DNA from: Lentisphaerota bacterium
GTDB taxonomy: Bacteria > Verrucomicrobiota > Lentisphaeria > Oligosphaerales > JABHEG01
Assembly: GCA_018676675.1 (NCBI GenBank)
Contig: JABHEG010000093.1
Location: 1 to 59,037 of the forward strand
Length of the DNA stretch: 59,037 nucleotides
Direction: 5' to 3'
In this document: piece by piece, positions 1 through 10,100 of the stretch
How the letters are laid out: each line of letters begins with the position of its first letter
How positions within the stretch are numbered: position 1 is the stretch's first letter
Program-made: the position numbers and the translations under genes
Notes under the pieces: model-generated
Told to the model about the DNA's origin: nothing
The model's input: the letters and a program-made list of their open reading frames with translations, nothing else
Database searches by the model: none

Positions 1-221
1 CCGTAGCATCGTCGTTTCCCGGCGGGGCGGCTCTCGCGCGGAACCGACTCGGCGCGAAGCGCTTGCTGCCCTTGTGGTGTGGGCTCACTCCGCCGCCAGG
101 AAGACATACCCCAGGTATGCCTGTCTGGCGGCGGAGCACCCCCACAGCCGCAATGGCGGCAATCAGGTGTACTCTGACTTCGACAGCTTGGTACTTGCTC
201 ACGAACTCACTACCGGCTCAC
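1..221. other. Window edge, no supported gene; holds a hairpin
   Basis: No convincing coding region. The short open frames here have no recognisable protein features. The only clear structure is the long inverted repeat at 90-134. It lies downstream of the histidine kinase gene that ends at 222 on the minus strand. Confidence 0.6.
90..134. repeat. Long imperfect palindrome (hairpin)
   Basis: The left arm (90-110) and right arm (114-134) pair as 10 bp (CCGCCGCCAG against CTGGCGGCGG), a 5-nt mismatched bulge, then 6 bp (CATACC against GGTATG), closed by a CCA loop. It lies about 90 nt beyond the kinase stop, so it could act as a 3' end on the minus strand. There is no T-run, so a dispersed REP-like palindrome is equally possible. 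Confidence 0.6.
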
Positions 222-1442
222 TCAGTCGGTGGCTTCGTCGATCCCGAAGAGATCCTCCACACCTTCTGAGGGAGCATTCAGCAGGCGAACCTGTCGTTCC
301 CTTAGAGGCAGACGAATGGTAAAGGCTGCTCCTTCATCGTCACTCTCGATCCCAAGCTCGCCACCATGACTGCGGATAATGCGGTCGACAATGACCAATC
401 CCAGGCCGGTCCCGCTGGTCCGGGTGGTGTAATAGGGATCCATGATCCGGCTCATGTCTTCCGGCGTGATCCCTTTGCCCGTATCAGCGAAACGTACGTC
501 AAGGAAGTCCCGCCCCACCGAGCAGACGATCTGCAGTAGGCCTCCTTCAGGCATTGCCTGAATCGCATTCTTTATGATGTTGTAGAACGCCTGTTTGAGT
601 TGGTCAGGATCCGCCAGTACAGCCGGGATCTCGTCAGGCAACGTCGCTTCAACACGAATCTCACGACTCTCGATCTCAAGCCGCATAAAGGAGAGTGACT
701 CCGCCAGGAGGCTCTGAATGGTCACGCGTTCGAGCTTAGGGGGAACGGGACGGACAGCCTGCAGGAAGTGGCTGACAATCGCGTCCAGACGCTCGACCTC
801 ATGCGAAGCGATGCCGAGTAACTCCTCCGTTTCACCCCGCAGTTCGTCGTCCTCGATGCGCCGTACACAGCGCTCCAGCAATTGCAGGTGGATGTTCAGA
901 CTGTTGAGGGGGTTCCCCAGCTCGTGAGCCACACCGGCAGCCAACATGGTTATGGCCTGCACCTTGTGCGACTCGAGAGTCTTCTCGGTGTCCTGGTGGT
1001 TCTGGGTCACATCACGCAGGATAATCGTGGCCAGGGGCAGGTCGTCACTTTCGGCGTCACCGCGTACGGGTACAATGTAGAAACTGATATACCGGTGATC
1101 TGGGTAAAACACCTCGATTTCCTGGCGGGAAACGCGGTGCCATTCCTCAGGGTCCAGGCTGAGTAGTGATCGCCAATCCACTTCGCGCAGGTGCTTGTCA
1201 ATGCGGTCGTTCAGGGGGGCATTCTGAATCCCGAGTAACCGCTGAGCAGCATTGTTGATGTACTGGATACGCAGCCGCTCATCGATAACGATCACGCCTT
1301 CCTGGATCGTGTTGAAAATCGTCTCGAGAAACCCCCTCTGCCGGACAAGGCGCAGGACATAGGTCTGCAAGTTGGACGGGTCCAATCGATCCATCCGATC
1401 GATCAACCGGTCCAGAAAGCTGTTGCCTGTCTTCATCGGCAT
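222..1442 (-). CDS. PAS-domain sensor histidine kinase (NtrB-like)
   Basis: A 406-residue soluble two-component sensor kinase. A PAS domain spans about residues 37-150. The dimerisation/phosphoacceptor helix carries VAHELGNPLN with His173. The HATPase domain spans about 278-385 with an N box (KNAIQAM), a G1 box (DTGKGI), the F-box equivalent MDPYYTT and the G2 box GTGLGL. No membrane segment is seen, so it should sense a cytoplasmic signal. The start MPMKTG at 1442 is chosen because the 100 residues upstream in the open frame are low-quality and overlap the divergent gene's leader. MKTG at 1436 is an alternative. No response regulator is adjacent, so the kinase is an orphan here. It is divergent from the FAD oxidoreductase gene. 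Confidence 0.88.
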   Translation of the reverse strand: MPMKTGNSFLDRLIDRMDRLDPSNLQTYVLRLVRQRGFLETIFNTIQEGVIVIDERLRIQYINNAAQRLLGIQNAPLNDRIDKHLREVDWRSLLSLDPEEWHRVSRQEIEVFYPDHRYISFYIVPVRGDAESDDLPLATIILRDVTQNHQDTEKTLESHKVQAITMLAAGVAHELGNPLNSLNIHLQLLERCVRRIEDDELRGETEELLGIASHEVERLDAIVSHFLQAVRPVPPKLERVTIQSLLAESLSFMRLEIESREIRVEATLPDEIPAVLADPDQLKQAFYNIIKNAIQAMPEGGLLQIVCSVGRDFLDVRFADTGKGITPEDMSRIMDPYYTTRTSGTGLGLVIVDRIIRSHGGELGIESDDEGAAFTIRLPLRERQVRLLNAPSEGVEDLFGIDEATD

Positions 1443-1529
1443 TGCTGACACCCACACCGTTGCTGCTCTCTCTCCGCCCTGCGTCGCGGCCGCCGCAATC
1501 GCGCCCGCACACCCTCTCCCGAACACAGT

Positions 1530-1557
1530 AAAATAGCTCCCTCCGCTGGCGCGGCAA
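1530..1557 (-). promoter_or_regulatory. Candidate promoter of the histidine kinase gene
   Basis: On the minus strand, TTGCCG (1552-1557) and TATTTT (1530-1535) are separated by 16 bp. They are placed to give a leader of about 80 nt before the kinase start. Match by eye only. Confidence 0.4.
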
Positions 1558-1615
1558 CGTGCGAAGTGCCCACATGGTCCGGCCCCAGCCTCTGGTTGCG
1601 GGGTGCGTATCCACC

Positions 1616-1643
1616 TGGCAACACGGTCCCTTCGTGCTACATT
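1616..1643 (+). promoter_or_regulatory. Candidate promoter of the FAD oxidoreductase gene
   Basis: TGGCAA (1616-1621) and TACATT (1638-1643) with a 16-bp spacer, about 105 nt upstream of the ATG at 1754. Match by eye only. Confidence 0.35.
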
Positions 1644-1753
1644 AAGCGATTTCTCCGGTGCCGATTTGCCGTCCCCTGAGTCCCTGGGCTCAAACGGGGC
1701 AGGGCCTCGGTTTCCCACCTCAACAACGCAACAGAGCCACACTGAAGAGCAGC

Positions 1754-3136
1754 ATGAAGGACATATACGACGTCATAGTGATCGGCAGCGGTTTGGGGGG
1801 CCTGACGGCCGCCAACCGACTGGCGCGTTGCGGCTACTCGGTCCTGCTCGCCGAACAGCACAGTCAACTGGGCGGCCTCGCCACATATTTCCGCCGCAAA
1901 CACCACGTCTTCGACGTTGCCCTTCACGGCTTCCCCATCGGGATGAAGAAGAGCTTCCGAAAGTACTGGGGGACGGAGTTCTCGGACCGCATTGTGCAGG
2001 TTCAGAAGATCCGCTTTGACAATCCCCAGTTCCAGGTCGAAACAACCTTTGACGCAGACGATTTCACCCGCCTCCTGGAAGAACAGTTTGAGGTCCCGCG
2101 GGAACGCATCGACGCCTTCTTCCACACCGTCCGCACGATGAATTACTACGATGACCAGAGCGAGCGGACACGGGCCCTCTTCGAACGCTTTTTCCCCGGA
2201 CGCCTGGACGTGTGGCGTCTCCTCATGGAGCCCATCACCTATGCGAATGGCTCAACTCTCGACGAGCCGGCCATCAGCTATGGCATCGTTTTCGGCAACT
2301 TCATGAGCAAAGGAGTCTACACGTTCCAGGGCGGCACGGATCTGCTGCTCGACATGATGGCCAACACGCTTCGATCCAACGGCGTCGACTGCGAGACGTC
2401 CGCCCGAGTCGAGAAGGTGATGACTCAAGACCGGAAAGTCGTCGGGGCCGTTGTCAATGGCAAAGAGATCGCGGCCCGCGCCGTCGTGTCAAATGGCAAC
2501 CTGTTGGGCACCATCCATGAGCTGGCGGGGGACGACTGCTTCGGAGAAGAGTTCCTGAAGGGCTTGCAGGATGTCCGCCTCAGCAATAGCAGTTGCCAGG
2601 TCTACCTCGGCATCAAGCCAGGCGAGACAATCGACGATATCGGTGATCTCCTGTTCACATCAACTCACCCAGTGTTCGATTCCTCAGCCATCTGCAGCCG
2701 GAATATCTCCAGCCGGACCTACTCAGTCTATTACCCCTGGATGCGGCCGGAACAGGGCCAATACACGATTGTCGCATCGATGAACGGCTGTTATGAGGAC
2801 TGGGGAGATCTCTCCCGAGAGGACTACCGGGCCGGTAAGAAACAGATGATTGAGGAAACGTTGGACGCGCTTGACAGATACGTCCCCGGAATACGGGGCA
2901 AAGTCGATTACACCGAAGCCGCGACCCCCAAGACGTTTGCCCGGTACACCCTGCATGACAACGGAGCCTCGTTTGGCACCAAATTCGACGGCCTCCGCTA
3001 CAGCATGGAGCTGTCTGAGCAGGTCGCCGGCCTCTACCATACGGGCTCAGTCGGGATCATCATGTCCGGCTGGCTGGGTTCGGTCAACTACGGCGTCATG
3101 ACCGCCAATGAAGCCGACAAGTACCTGAATGCCTGA
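1754..3136 (+). CDS. FAD-dependent oxidoreductase, CrtI/retinol-saturase-like
   Basis: A 460-residue NAD(P)/FAD-dependent oxidoreductase of the phytoene desaturase/carotenoid isomerase-like amine oxidase superfamily. The N-terminus has the dinucleotide-binding signature [11 protein letters not shown] (GxGxxG at residues 11-16), followed by the Glu-Gln strand end and LGGLATYF. The C-terminus has the usual FAD-proximal stretch around [14 protein letters not shown]. The ATG at 1754 is preferred because it starts directly at the Rossmann fold. The open frame extends upstream but into the divergent promoter region. The substrate cannot be read from sequence. No carotenoid genes are nearby, so a carotenoid role is not supported by context. 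hisG follows after 52 nt and may be co-transcribed. Confidence 0.8.
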   Translation: MKDIYDVIVIGSGLGGLTAANRLARCGYSVLLAEQHSQLGGLATYFRRKHHVFDVALHGFPIGMKKSFRKYWGTEFSDRIVQVQKIRFDNPQFQVETTFDADDFTRLLEEQFEVPRERIDAFFHTVRTMNYYDDQSERTRALFERFFPGRLDVWRLLMEPITYANGSTLDEPAISYGIVFGNFMSKGVYTFQGGTDLLLDMMANTLRSNGVDCETSARVEKVMTQDRKVVGAVVNGKEIAARAVVSNGNLLGTIHELAGDDCFGEEFLKGLQDVRLSNSSCQVYLGIKPGETIDDIGDLLFTSTHPVFDSSAICSRNISSRTYSVYYPWMRPEQGQYTIVASMNGCYEDWGDLSREDYRAGKKQMIEETLDALDRYVPGIRGKVDYTEAATPKTFARYTLHDNGASFGTKFDGLRYSMELSEQVAGLYHTGSVGIIMSGWLGSVNYGVMTANEADKYLNA

Positions 3137-3188
3137 GAACGCCAAAGACGCGTTCAAACCCTTTTCTCTCGTAAAGGAGACCGTCCAC

Positions 3189-4061
3189 ATGGGAATGCTG
3201 CGATTGGGCTTGCCGAAAGGCAGCCTCGAAGAAACCACCGTTGAGATGTTCCGCAAAGCTGGCTACAGAGTGAGGATCGAGTCCCGCTCCTACTACCCCA
3301 GCATCGACGATCCGGACATCGAGTGCATCTTGATCCGAGCCCAGGAAATGGCCCGTTACGTCGATGAAGGGATCCTGGACGCGGGGCTGACCGGCCATGA
3401 CTGGGTTGTCGAATCAGGCGCTGATGTGCACGAAGTCTGCGAACTGGTCTATGGAAAAGTAGGGCGCAAACCCCTGCGCTGGGTCCTTGCCGCTCCGGAA
3501 GGCTCAGACATCGATTCGGTCAAGGATCTGGAAGGCAAGCGCATTGCGACTGAAGCGGTCGGGATGACCGAGAGGTATCTGGCGGAGAACGGTGTCAGCG
3601 CAGCGGTCGAGTTCAGCTGGGGCGCAACCGAAGTCAAACCCCCGAAACTGGCCGATGCGATTGTCGAGATCACAGAGACAGGATCGTCGCTGCGTGCCAA
3701 TAACCTCAAGATTGTTGACACCCTCTGCACAACCACGACCCGGCTGATCGCCAACAAGGAGTCCTGGAAGGACGACTTCAAGCGCAACAAGGTCGAGCGT
3801 CTGGCTCTGCTGCTGCAGTCCGTTTTGGCTGCGGAGAAAAAGGTGGGCCTGATGCTGAATGTCAGCGAGACGGATCTGGAGAAAGTCCTGGCGATTCTGC
3901 CGGCCTTGCACAAACCGACCGTAGCGTCCCTGACCGAGCCCGGATGGCTGGCCCTGATTACTGTTGTCGATGAGAAGATCGTGCGGGATATCATCCCGGA
4001 CCTGATCCAGGCTGGTGCGGAAGGGATTGTTGAATACGCGCTGAACAAGGTCGTGAACTGA
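3189..4061 (+). CDS. hisG: ATP phosphoribosyltransferase, long form
   Basis: A 290-residue HisG, the first enzyme of histidine biosynthesis, joining ATP and PRPP. The N-terminal [10 protein letters not shown], the [18 protein letters not shown] region and [12 protein letters not shown] are family hallmarks. The C-terminal ~80 residues (ending [15 protein letters not shown]) are the ACT-like regulatory domain of the long form, so it should work without HisZ and be feedback-inhibited by histidine. The start at 3189 follows an AAGGAGA ribosome binding site at the right spacing. The open frame running further upstream overlaps the preceding gene and is not used. A hairpin at 4076-4116 closes the unit. 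Confidence 0.95.
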   Translation: MGMLRLGLPKGSLEETTVEMFRKAGYRVRIESRSYYPSIDDPDIECILIRAQEMARYVDEGILDAGLTGHDWVVESGADVHEVCELVYGKVGRKPLRWVLAAPEGSDIDSVKDLEGKRIATEAVGMTERYLAENGVSAAVEFSWGATEVKPPKLADAIVEITETGSSLRANNLKIVDTLCTTTTRLIANKESWKDDFKRNKVERLALLLQSVLAAEKKVGLMLNVSETDLEKVLAILPALHKPTVASLTEPGWLALITVVDEKIVRDIIPDLIQAGAEGIVEYALNKVVN

Positions 4062-4075
4062 CCATCCCCATCCCG

Positions 4076-4116
4076 AAAAAACGGTAGCCGAAGCGGGGCA
4101 GATGTCCAGCTTCGGC
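4076..4116. terminator. Convergent (bidirectional) terminator
   Basis: GCCGAAGC (4087-4094) pairs perfectly with GCTTCGGC (4109-4116). On the minus strand the stem is followed by a run of six T (A6 at 4076-4081). It sits between the ends of hisG and the giant gene and probably serves both, most strongly the minus strand. Confidence 0.7.
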
Positions 4117-4136
4117 CAGTTCTCTCTCAGGCTGAA

Positions 4137-7100
4137 TCAGTCCAGACTCAGACGCGTCTCTTCCGTGATCAGGAACCAATAGGCACTCCCGTTGCGCAGA
4201 TCGGGGGCGCGGCCGTAAGCCGCCTTCCGCCACTCGAAGACCGCGCCGACTCCGGTTGCCTCGGGCACGTCTCGATCGTTCACGCTGCCCAGCAGATGCC
4301 ACCCGGGGGCCAACTCGACATCTTCCCGAGACGTCGGGTCTCCCACAAAACTGAGTTCCGCATCACTCTCGCAGTAGAGCCAGAAGCCAACCCCCGGCTC
4401 AGCGGTCCGCACACGGTCATAGCTGCCGTCACGCCAGGCCCACGCGACACCGGATGAAACGCGCCCCAGAAGTTCATCCAGGGGCTCAAAGGGCACAATC
4501 GGGAGAGACACCATGTTCCACCCAGAACGCACGTGGAGCGTGAATTCCTGTGGCCCAACGCGAATGGAGCGGCTTTCGGCTTCACTCCTCCCATCGCGCA
4601 ACACGTCAAAGGCGACATAGGCATGCCCCAGGAAGCTCTCCCCTGGGCCAATGAACAGGCCCGTCTCAGATGCCGTCACTGAAGCGCCGTCCGCGACGTG
4701 TAGAAGAGCGAGTTCAGCCGGGCCACCTGAGCCAGGCGGAATGTCGATGAGGACACTGTCGGCAGGATCACCCACGATCACATCGTCAGTCCACCCACCG
4801 TTGCCAGCCTCTTCGGGGGAAGGTTTGAAGAGGCGGTCCCGGTCGGCAACACCATCTACGTCCGACGGGACGGGAAGGAACAACAGATCCGTAACAGCCT
4901 CATACTCCGTCCCCACCAGGAATGCCCGGACGCTCAACAGGGCCTCGACATCCTCATCGACATCACTCAGAGGAATGTCGACGCGCCACTCATGGGTCTC
5001 GCCAGGCGCAACCACCACGCGGGTCAGGGCTTGAGTAAACACTCGTTGGGTAGACCAGATGAAGGAATCTCCGAGCGCAACATCCAACTGAAGTGCGCTT
5101 GGGAACTGCAGAACCAGAGCTCGGTGCCCCAAACAAGTCAGACGAGCCAGGACTGCGACGGAGTCTTCCGCGGCCTCAGCTCCCGGAATGAGAACAGCAC
5201 GGGCCCTGAAACGGCCTTGGGGCTCGGGCTTCCGCCCAACAGTCAGGATGAGTCCGTTGTTCTCCTCGTCGACCTCAGCAACGCGATCCTCGGGATCAGC
5301 GATGACCTCGATCCGCACAGCCACCGCCTCGCCGTCGTCTGACTCCTCACGGGTTGCCGAGAGTATCGGCAGGAACCCAATCGCCGACCGTGTCTCCCCA
5401 GGTCTGATCGGGACAACATCTACGCTTTCACACGCTCCTCCGACGGACTCGCGCCCCTCCTGCCCGTCCGGAGCATCGAGGTTGCGGAACAGGATCGTTA
5501 CCTGAGTGCCACCCAAACGGTGCTCGGGGGCCGGACCAGCGCCCGGGGTCTCATCTGCCGCGGCGCCAACCAAGATGTCCTCCACGCGCACAAATGACCC
5601 ACTGCCCAGTTCCGGGTCCACCGACGCTTCATCGCCAATCAGTCGCGCCACCGGCACGGTCACCCGCCAGTAAGAGCGGACCGCATCAGTCCTCGCAAGG
5701 ACAATGCCGAGGACCAGGGACTGTCGCCCCGGCAGGCGTTTCCTCGAAGGCACGGCCAACCACATAGGACGAGGCGCAAGGCGAACGACGTCAGCAGCGA
5801 ACCACTGCGCAACGAATGCCTCTCGCAATGCGGCAAAGAGCGCATCCTGATCCTCAGGCATAGCCAGGAAGGACACATCCACCACGATGTCGAACTCGTC
5901 CTCCGCAAAGAACAGCCGACCGACCCCGGGCAGATGGGAACGCCATGGGTAGGCATGAACGTGTGCGAAACCGGGCTCTGGGCCGGCGACCTGCATGGCG
6001 GTCTTGCGGCACAGCTCAAGGAGGACGGGGTCATCAGCACCGGCGGTACAGTCAACGGCAGCAACGTCCGCCCCCTCCTCAAGCGGAACGAGGTCCTGCT
6101 CGGCCGTCCCGTTGGTCACATCACCGGCCAGATAGGCAGCGAATTCCGCGGGTATGACGACGCCGACCTCGTCAAGGACTCCCCGCCCCGCCTCGAGGAC
6201 AAGCCCCGGAAGCAACTCAAACACCCGGAAGCGGTAGGACTTCTCCTCCAACGCAAACGCCTCCCGCAACTCGACCTCTTCGTTCGCCCCGCCGACAATG
6301 GCCTCGTCCGCAGCAACGCCGGCCTTCGTGCTGTCGAGCCAGCCTCCGCCGTCCACACCGCTACCTGGAGAAATCGCCCGGATGTTCAGGAGCCCAAGCA
6401 ACTGAGCCGCGTCTCCCGGAGTCACCACCAACCGGTCCTTCTCCGAGACATCGACCCCGTTCAGGTCCGGGCCGTCGACGCCCGGAAGGGCGGCCAAGTC
6501 CCCGAGAGTGAAGGCGCCCGCGGCAGAATCGGTTCCCCCACCTGTCGCGTCGACAATGCCTCCCTCCTGCCCACCAAAGGAGAAAAAGTCGCCGTCAGAC
6601 CACCAATCCCAGTACCGATAGGGCAGAGATCGGAAGCGACTGTAATCCCACGTCGTCTCCCCGTTCTCAATCATCTCGAGGAAGGGAACAAGTCGCTCGA
6701 CATCGATCCTCCCGCTGTGATAGGCACGCATGAGGACCTCATCGAGAACACGTCCATCGAAACGAGCGCCCCCTTCGGCAGTCTCGACGCTCAGCACAGC
6801 GTCGAACAGGCTTCCTTCGTAGAGCTCGACGAAAGCGCTCCAGGCATCACGAGCTTCCTCGAACGCATCCTCCGAGAGCACGACCAATCGCTCCCTGATG
6901 GCAAGGAGACGCTCAGCCACTCCAGCCAGTTCAGCCACAGAAAGCGAGCCATCGTCGGCTCGCAGCGACTCAATGAACGCCTCTATTGCGGGAAGCTCAC
7001 GATCGCGAATGGCGTCGATGCGCCGTCTGGCCCGGTCCGTGTCATCGTGCTCCAACTCCAGCAGGAAGGCGTCCATGGACACCCCCGCGACCTGTCCCTC

Positions 7101-10100
7101 CGTCTCGGCAAGGGCAAATTGACCATAGCGGACAAGCAGACGGGCAAAAGCGAGAGTCATCCCGAAACGCGTGGGGTGGTGGCCTGGATCATAGGTAACA
7201 GGCGGAACGGGCGACCAGAATGGCGTCACCATTCTGCCGGAAGAAGACGCGGGAAAGCAGAACACGTCCGTGCAGATGGCTGAAAAGCCACTTCCGCCTC
7301 CCGCCGAGACCTCGGGGCCAGTTCCGGCAATCCCGTCGGCAAAAGCGATGAACCGCCCGACGGTGGAGTCATCCAGCGGGCACTCGATGACGTGGGGGGC
7401 GTCTCCGATCCAGACAGAGTAGACCAGCAGTGCACGATCCAGCAGGAGATCACGCTCCTCCTTGATCTCGCCATACAGGGCATTGATGAATAGCTCAAGC
7501 TCGCCAGCCAGTTCCTCGAGTGCAGCACCATCCAAGTCCAGCCCAGTGACAAAGTCAGTGGGCAGACGGGCGAGTTCAACCTTCGCATCGTCGAGTAACT
7601 CCCGCAACGCAGCGAGCGCCTCCAGGTCCAGCTCAAGGGGCAGTTCTCCGAGTTCAGTCACGACGCGGTCCCGGATCGCCGCCAGTTCTTGATAGAGGCA
7701 TTCGCGAGCCCGACCGGTATCGCTCAACGTGCTCAGGACACGCTCAAGCACAACCGTTGACGTGTCCGGGTCGATCAGGTCCTCGGCAAACGTGCTCACG
7801 ATGTGAGAAGCCAGCTGCATGTAGCCCAATTCGGAAATCTGAGACGTGATCTGGACGTATTCGGAGGTCCGGGGCAAGGCGATGACCTGTTCGCCCATGT
7901 AGTCCTCAAGCCTGTGGAGTCCGCGCACGAGCCCCAAACTGATTCCGGGAAGCAGCGCAAAGTGATGTGCGGCCAGGTCGCCTCGCACGCGGTCCCGGAG
8001 GTGCCCGAGCAGCACCAGCGTGATTCCTTCCACGGGCACTGAGACGTCCGCACCGTCATACTCAACCACCAGATCTCCGGCCGCAACGTTTGCCCCGAGA
8101 ACGTCGAATACATGGTGTTGGAACAACTGTGAAACGGGTGACTCAGCCAGGATCACGTCCCGGCGCTCGTGCTTGCTCGCCTCGTCCTCCAACAATTCGA
8201 GCAGCGCGAGCCGCGAGCCCAGCACAATCTCCTCGTGCTGTTCCATGATTGCGGCGATCGTGTAGCGAGGGGAACGTTCAGCGATCAAGCGCTCCTCGGC
8301 TTCCTCACCAATTTCTCGCGCCGCGGCTTCGACGCGGGCAACCATCGCCCGAACGCCTTTGACGTGGAGGCGAAGCTGCTCGACCTCAACGTAAAGGACG
8401 CCATTGCGCAGGAAGAAAATCGGCCGCAGACCGTGGTCCCATTGCCCGCTACTGGATGCAGCCCGCAGCAGACGCTCGACGAGCGTCACTACGACCTGGA
8501 TTCGCCCAAGCTGACTCAACGCTTCTGGATCCGCCCCTTCCCTGGCCCCGAACCGAAAGTAGCGATACGCATCCGCTTCAGACCTCGTCTCAGCGCCGGC
8601 GAAATCACTCGCAGCCAGCCCGACAAACAGTTCCCGGTCGTACTCACTTGACCAAGGAAACGCCGGGATGTGGAGGACATCACGCACAGGAACAAGAACG
8701 TCGCCCTGCCGGAGAGAGCTCACGCCGGCGATGGTCTGGTCGAACCGTTCCCGGACTGCGCGGACGTTAGCCGCCTCGTTCCAAGTCCAATTGATCCAGC
8801 TCTCAAGTGCCCCGACATCACGGCTGGGCAACGGGTCGATGAACGGCTCAAGGCGTTCCCGAAGCGTTCGGGAAAGCTCCCTGAGACATTCACGGCCCGC
8901 CAACAGCCCCTCGAGATCACCCGGAGAACGTGAGGACAACGACGTCAGAGCCCGTCGACACTCCTCCCTGACGATCCCCTTGACCACCGCCTCGAGCGAA
9001 TGCCCTGGCTTTACGAGCAGGGGAAGGCCGCTCGCCAGATGGTGCCGCAACTCATCCGGGACTGCGACGCCAAAGCGTCCAACCAGGCGAGGGACAAGCC
9101 GGAAGAGCAGTTCCTCTTCAGCAAACGTGTCGGCTCGTCCGGAAATCATGTGCTGTGCGTGGAATGAAAACGACAGCATCCGTTCCAGGTCGTAGGGCGA
9201 CAGAAGGTCCTCGAGCACGTGCTCGTCAACCCCGTTCAGCCGGAGGAAGGCCTCCCGATGAAAACGCCCGGAGGAGTCCTTCAGCGACGATGCGTCCAGC
9301 AAAGCGTCCAGGACGCTCGCCTTGAGTCGGCGCGGGTCAAAAACCAACTCCTCTCCACTCTCGAACGCCACCCGCGAGTGGGCTAGAACCGTCAGTTCCC
9401 GGAAATCCCCGACAAGGTCCTGGAAACGTCCCGCGACCCGGTTGGTTACCTCCCCCCATGCATCACCGATGACATCAGCAAGAGCGGGCTGCAGCAATTC
9501 GATCAGTTCCCCACGCACGCTGACCAGGATCCCTTTGGCCAAGCTGTAGTCCTCCTCTGACAAGGAATGGGCCCGAAACAAGCGGAGCCGTGAACGCCCT
9601 TCCTCAATCAGAACATCCGCCAGGCGGAGCATTTCTTCGAGGTCGTCGTCAAGCACCAGGTTCGACCAGAACACGTCGACGTCCACCTCGCCGTCGGGAC
9701 CCACAACGTCTTCATGCCAGGCATCGAGAAGCAATGCGAGCAGTTGGAAACGCCGAGCGGGCAGAGCAAGAGTAGCCCCATCCTCAGCGACATCGTCCCC
9801 AAGGCTCAGGTCAGCAGGCGGAGGGACATGGCCGACAACGTCGACCTGAGACAACGCCGCATAGGCCGTCGCCGAGGTGAGGGATCGGAAATCGTCCCGC
9901 ACCAGGAGCTCAGCAATCCCCGGGTAGCGAAGCAGATGGCTCACCGTCCCCGGCAATCGGTTGGTCAGCATGTTCACCGTGCCTTTGGACACATGGACTT
10001 CGCCGATGTCCGTGCGGTGCCCGAACGGGCTGTCCCAGAGCGATGATTCAAATTGGCGCCAGCGCGGCCCATACCCGGCCACATCAGGTGCCAGATTGCC

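Larger units (their letters stand above)
1443..1753. other. Divergent intergenic region, promoters only
   Basis: This 311-nt region lies between the divergent kinase and FAD oxidoreductase genes. Nothing coding is credible. It holds one candidate sigma-70-type promoter in each direction, listed separately. Confidence 0.6.

Noticed and set aside
1658..2019. Short frames around the FAD oxidoreductase start
   Set aside because: They are out-of-frame shadows of the conserved Rossmann region.
5934..7283. 449-codon open frame on the plus strand inside the giant gene
   Set aside because: It is antisense to the continuous 2285-residue frame, has no signal, domain or start site, and arises from GC-rich codon use.
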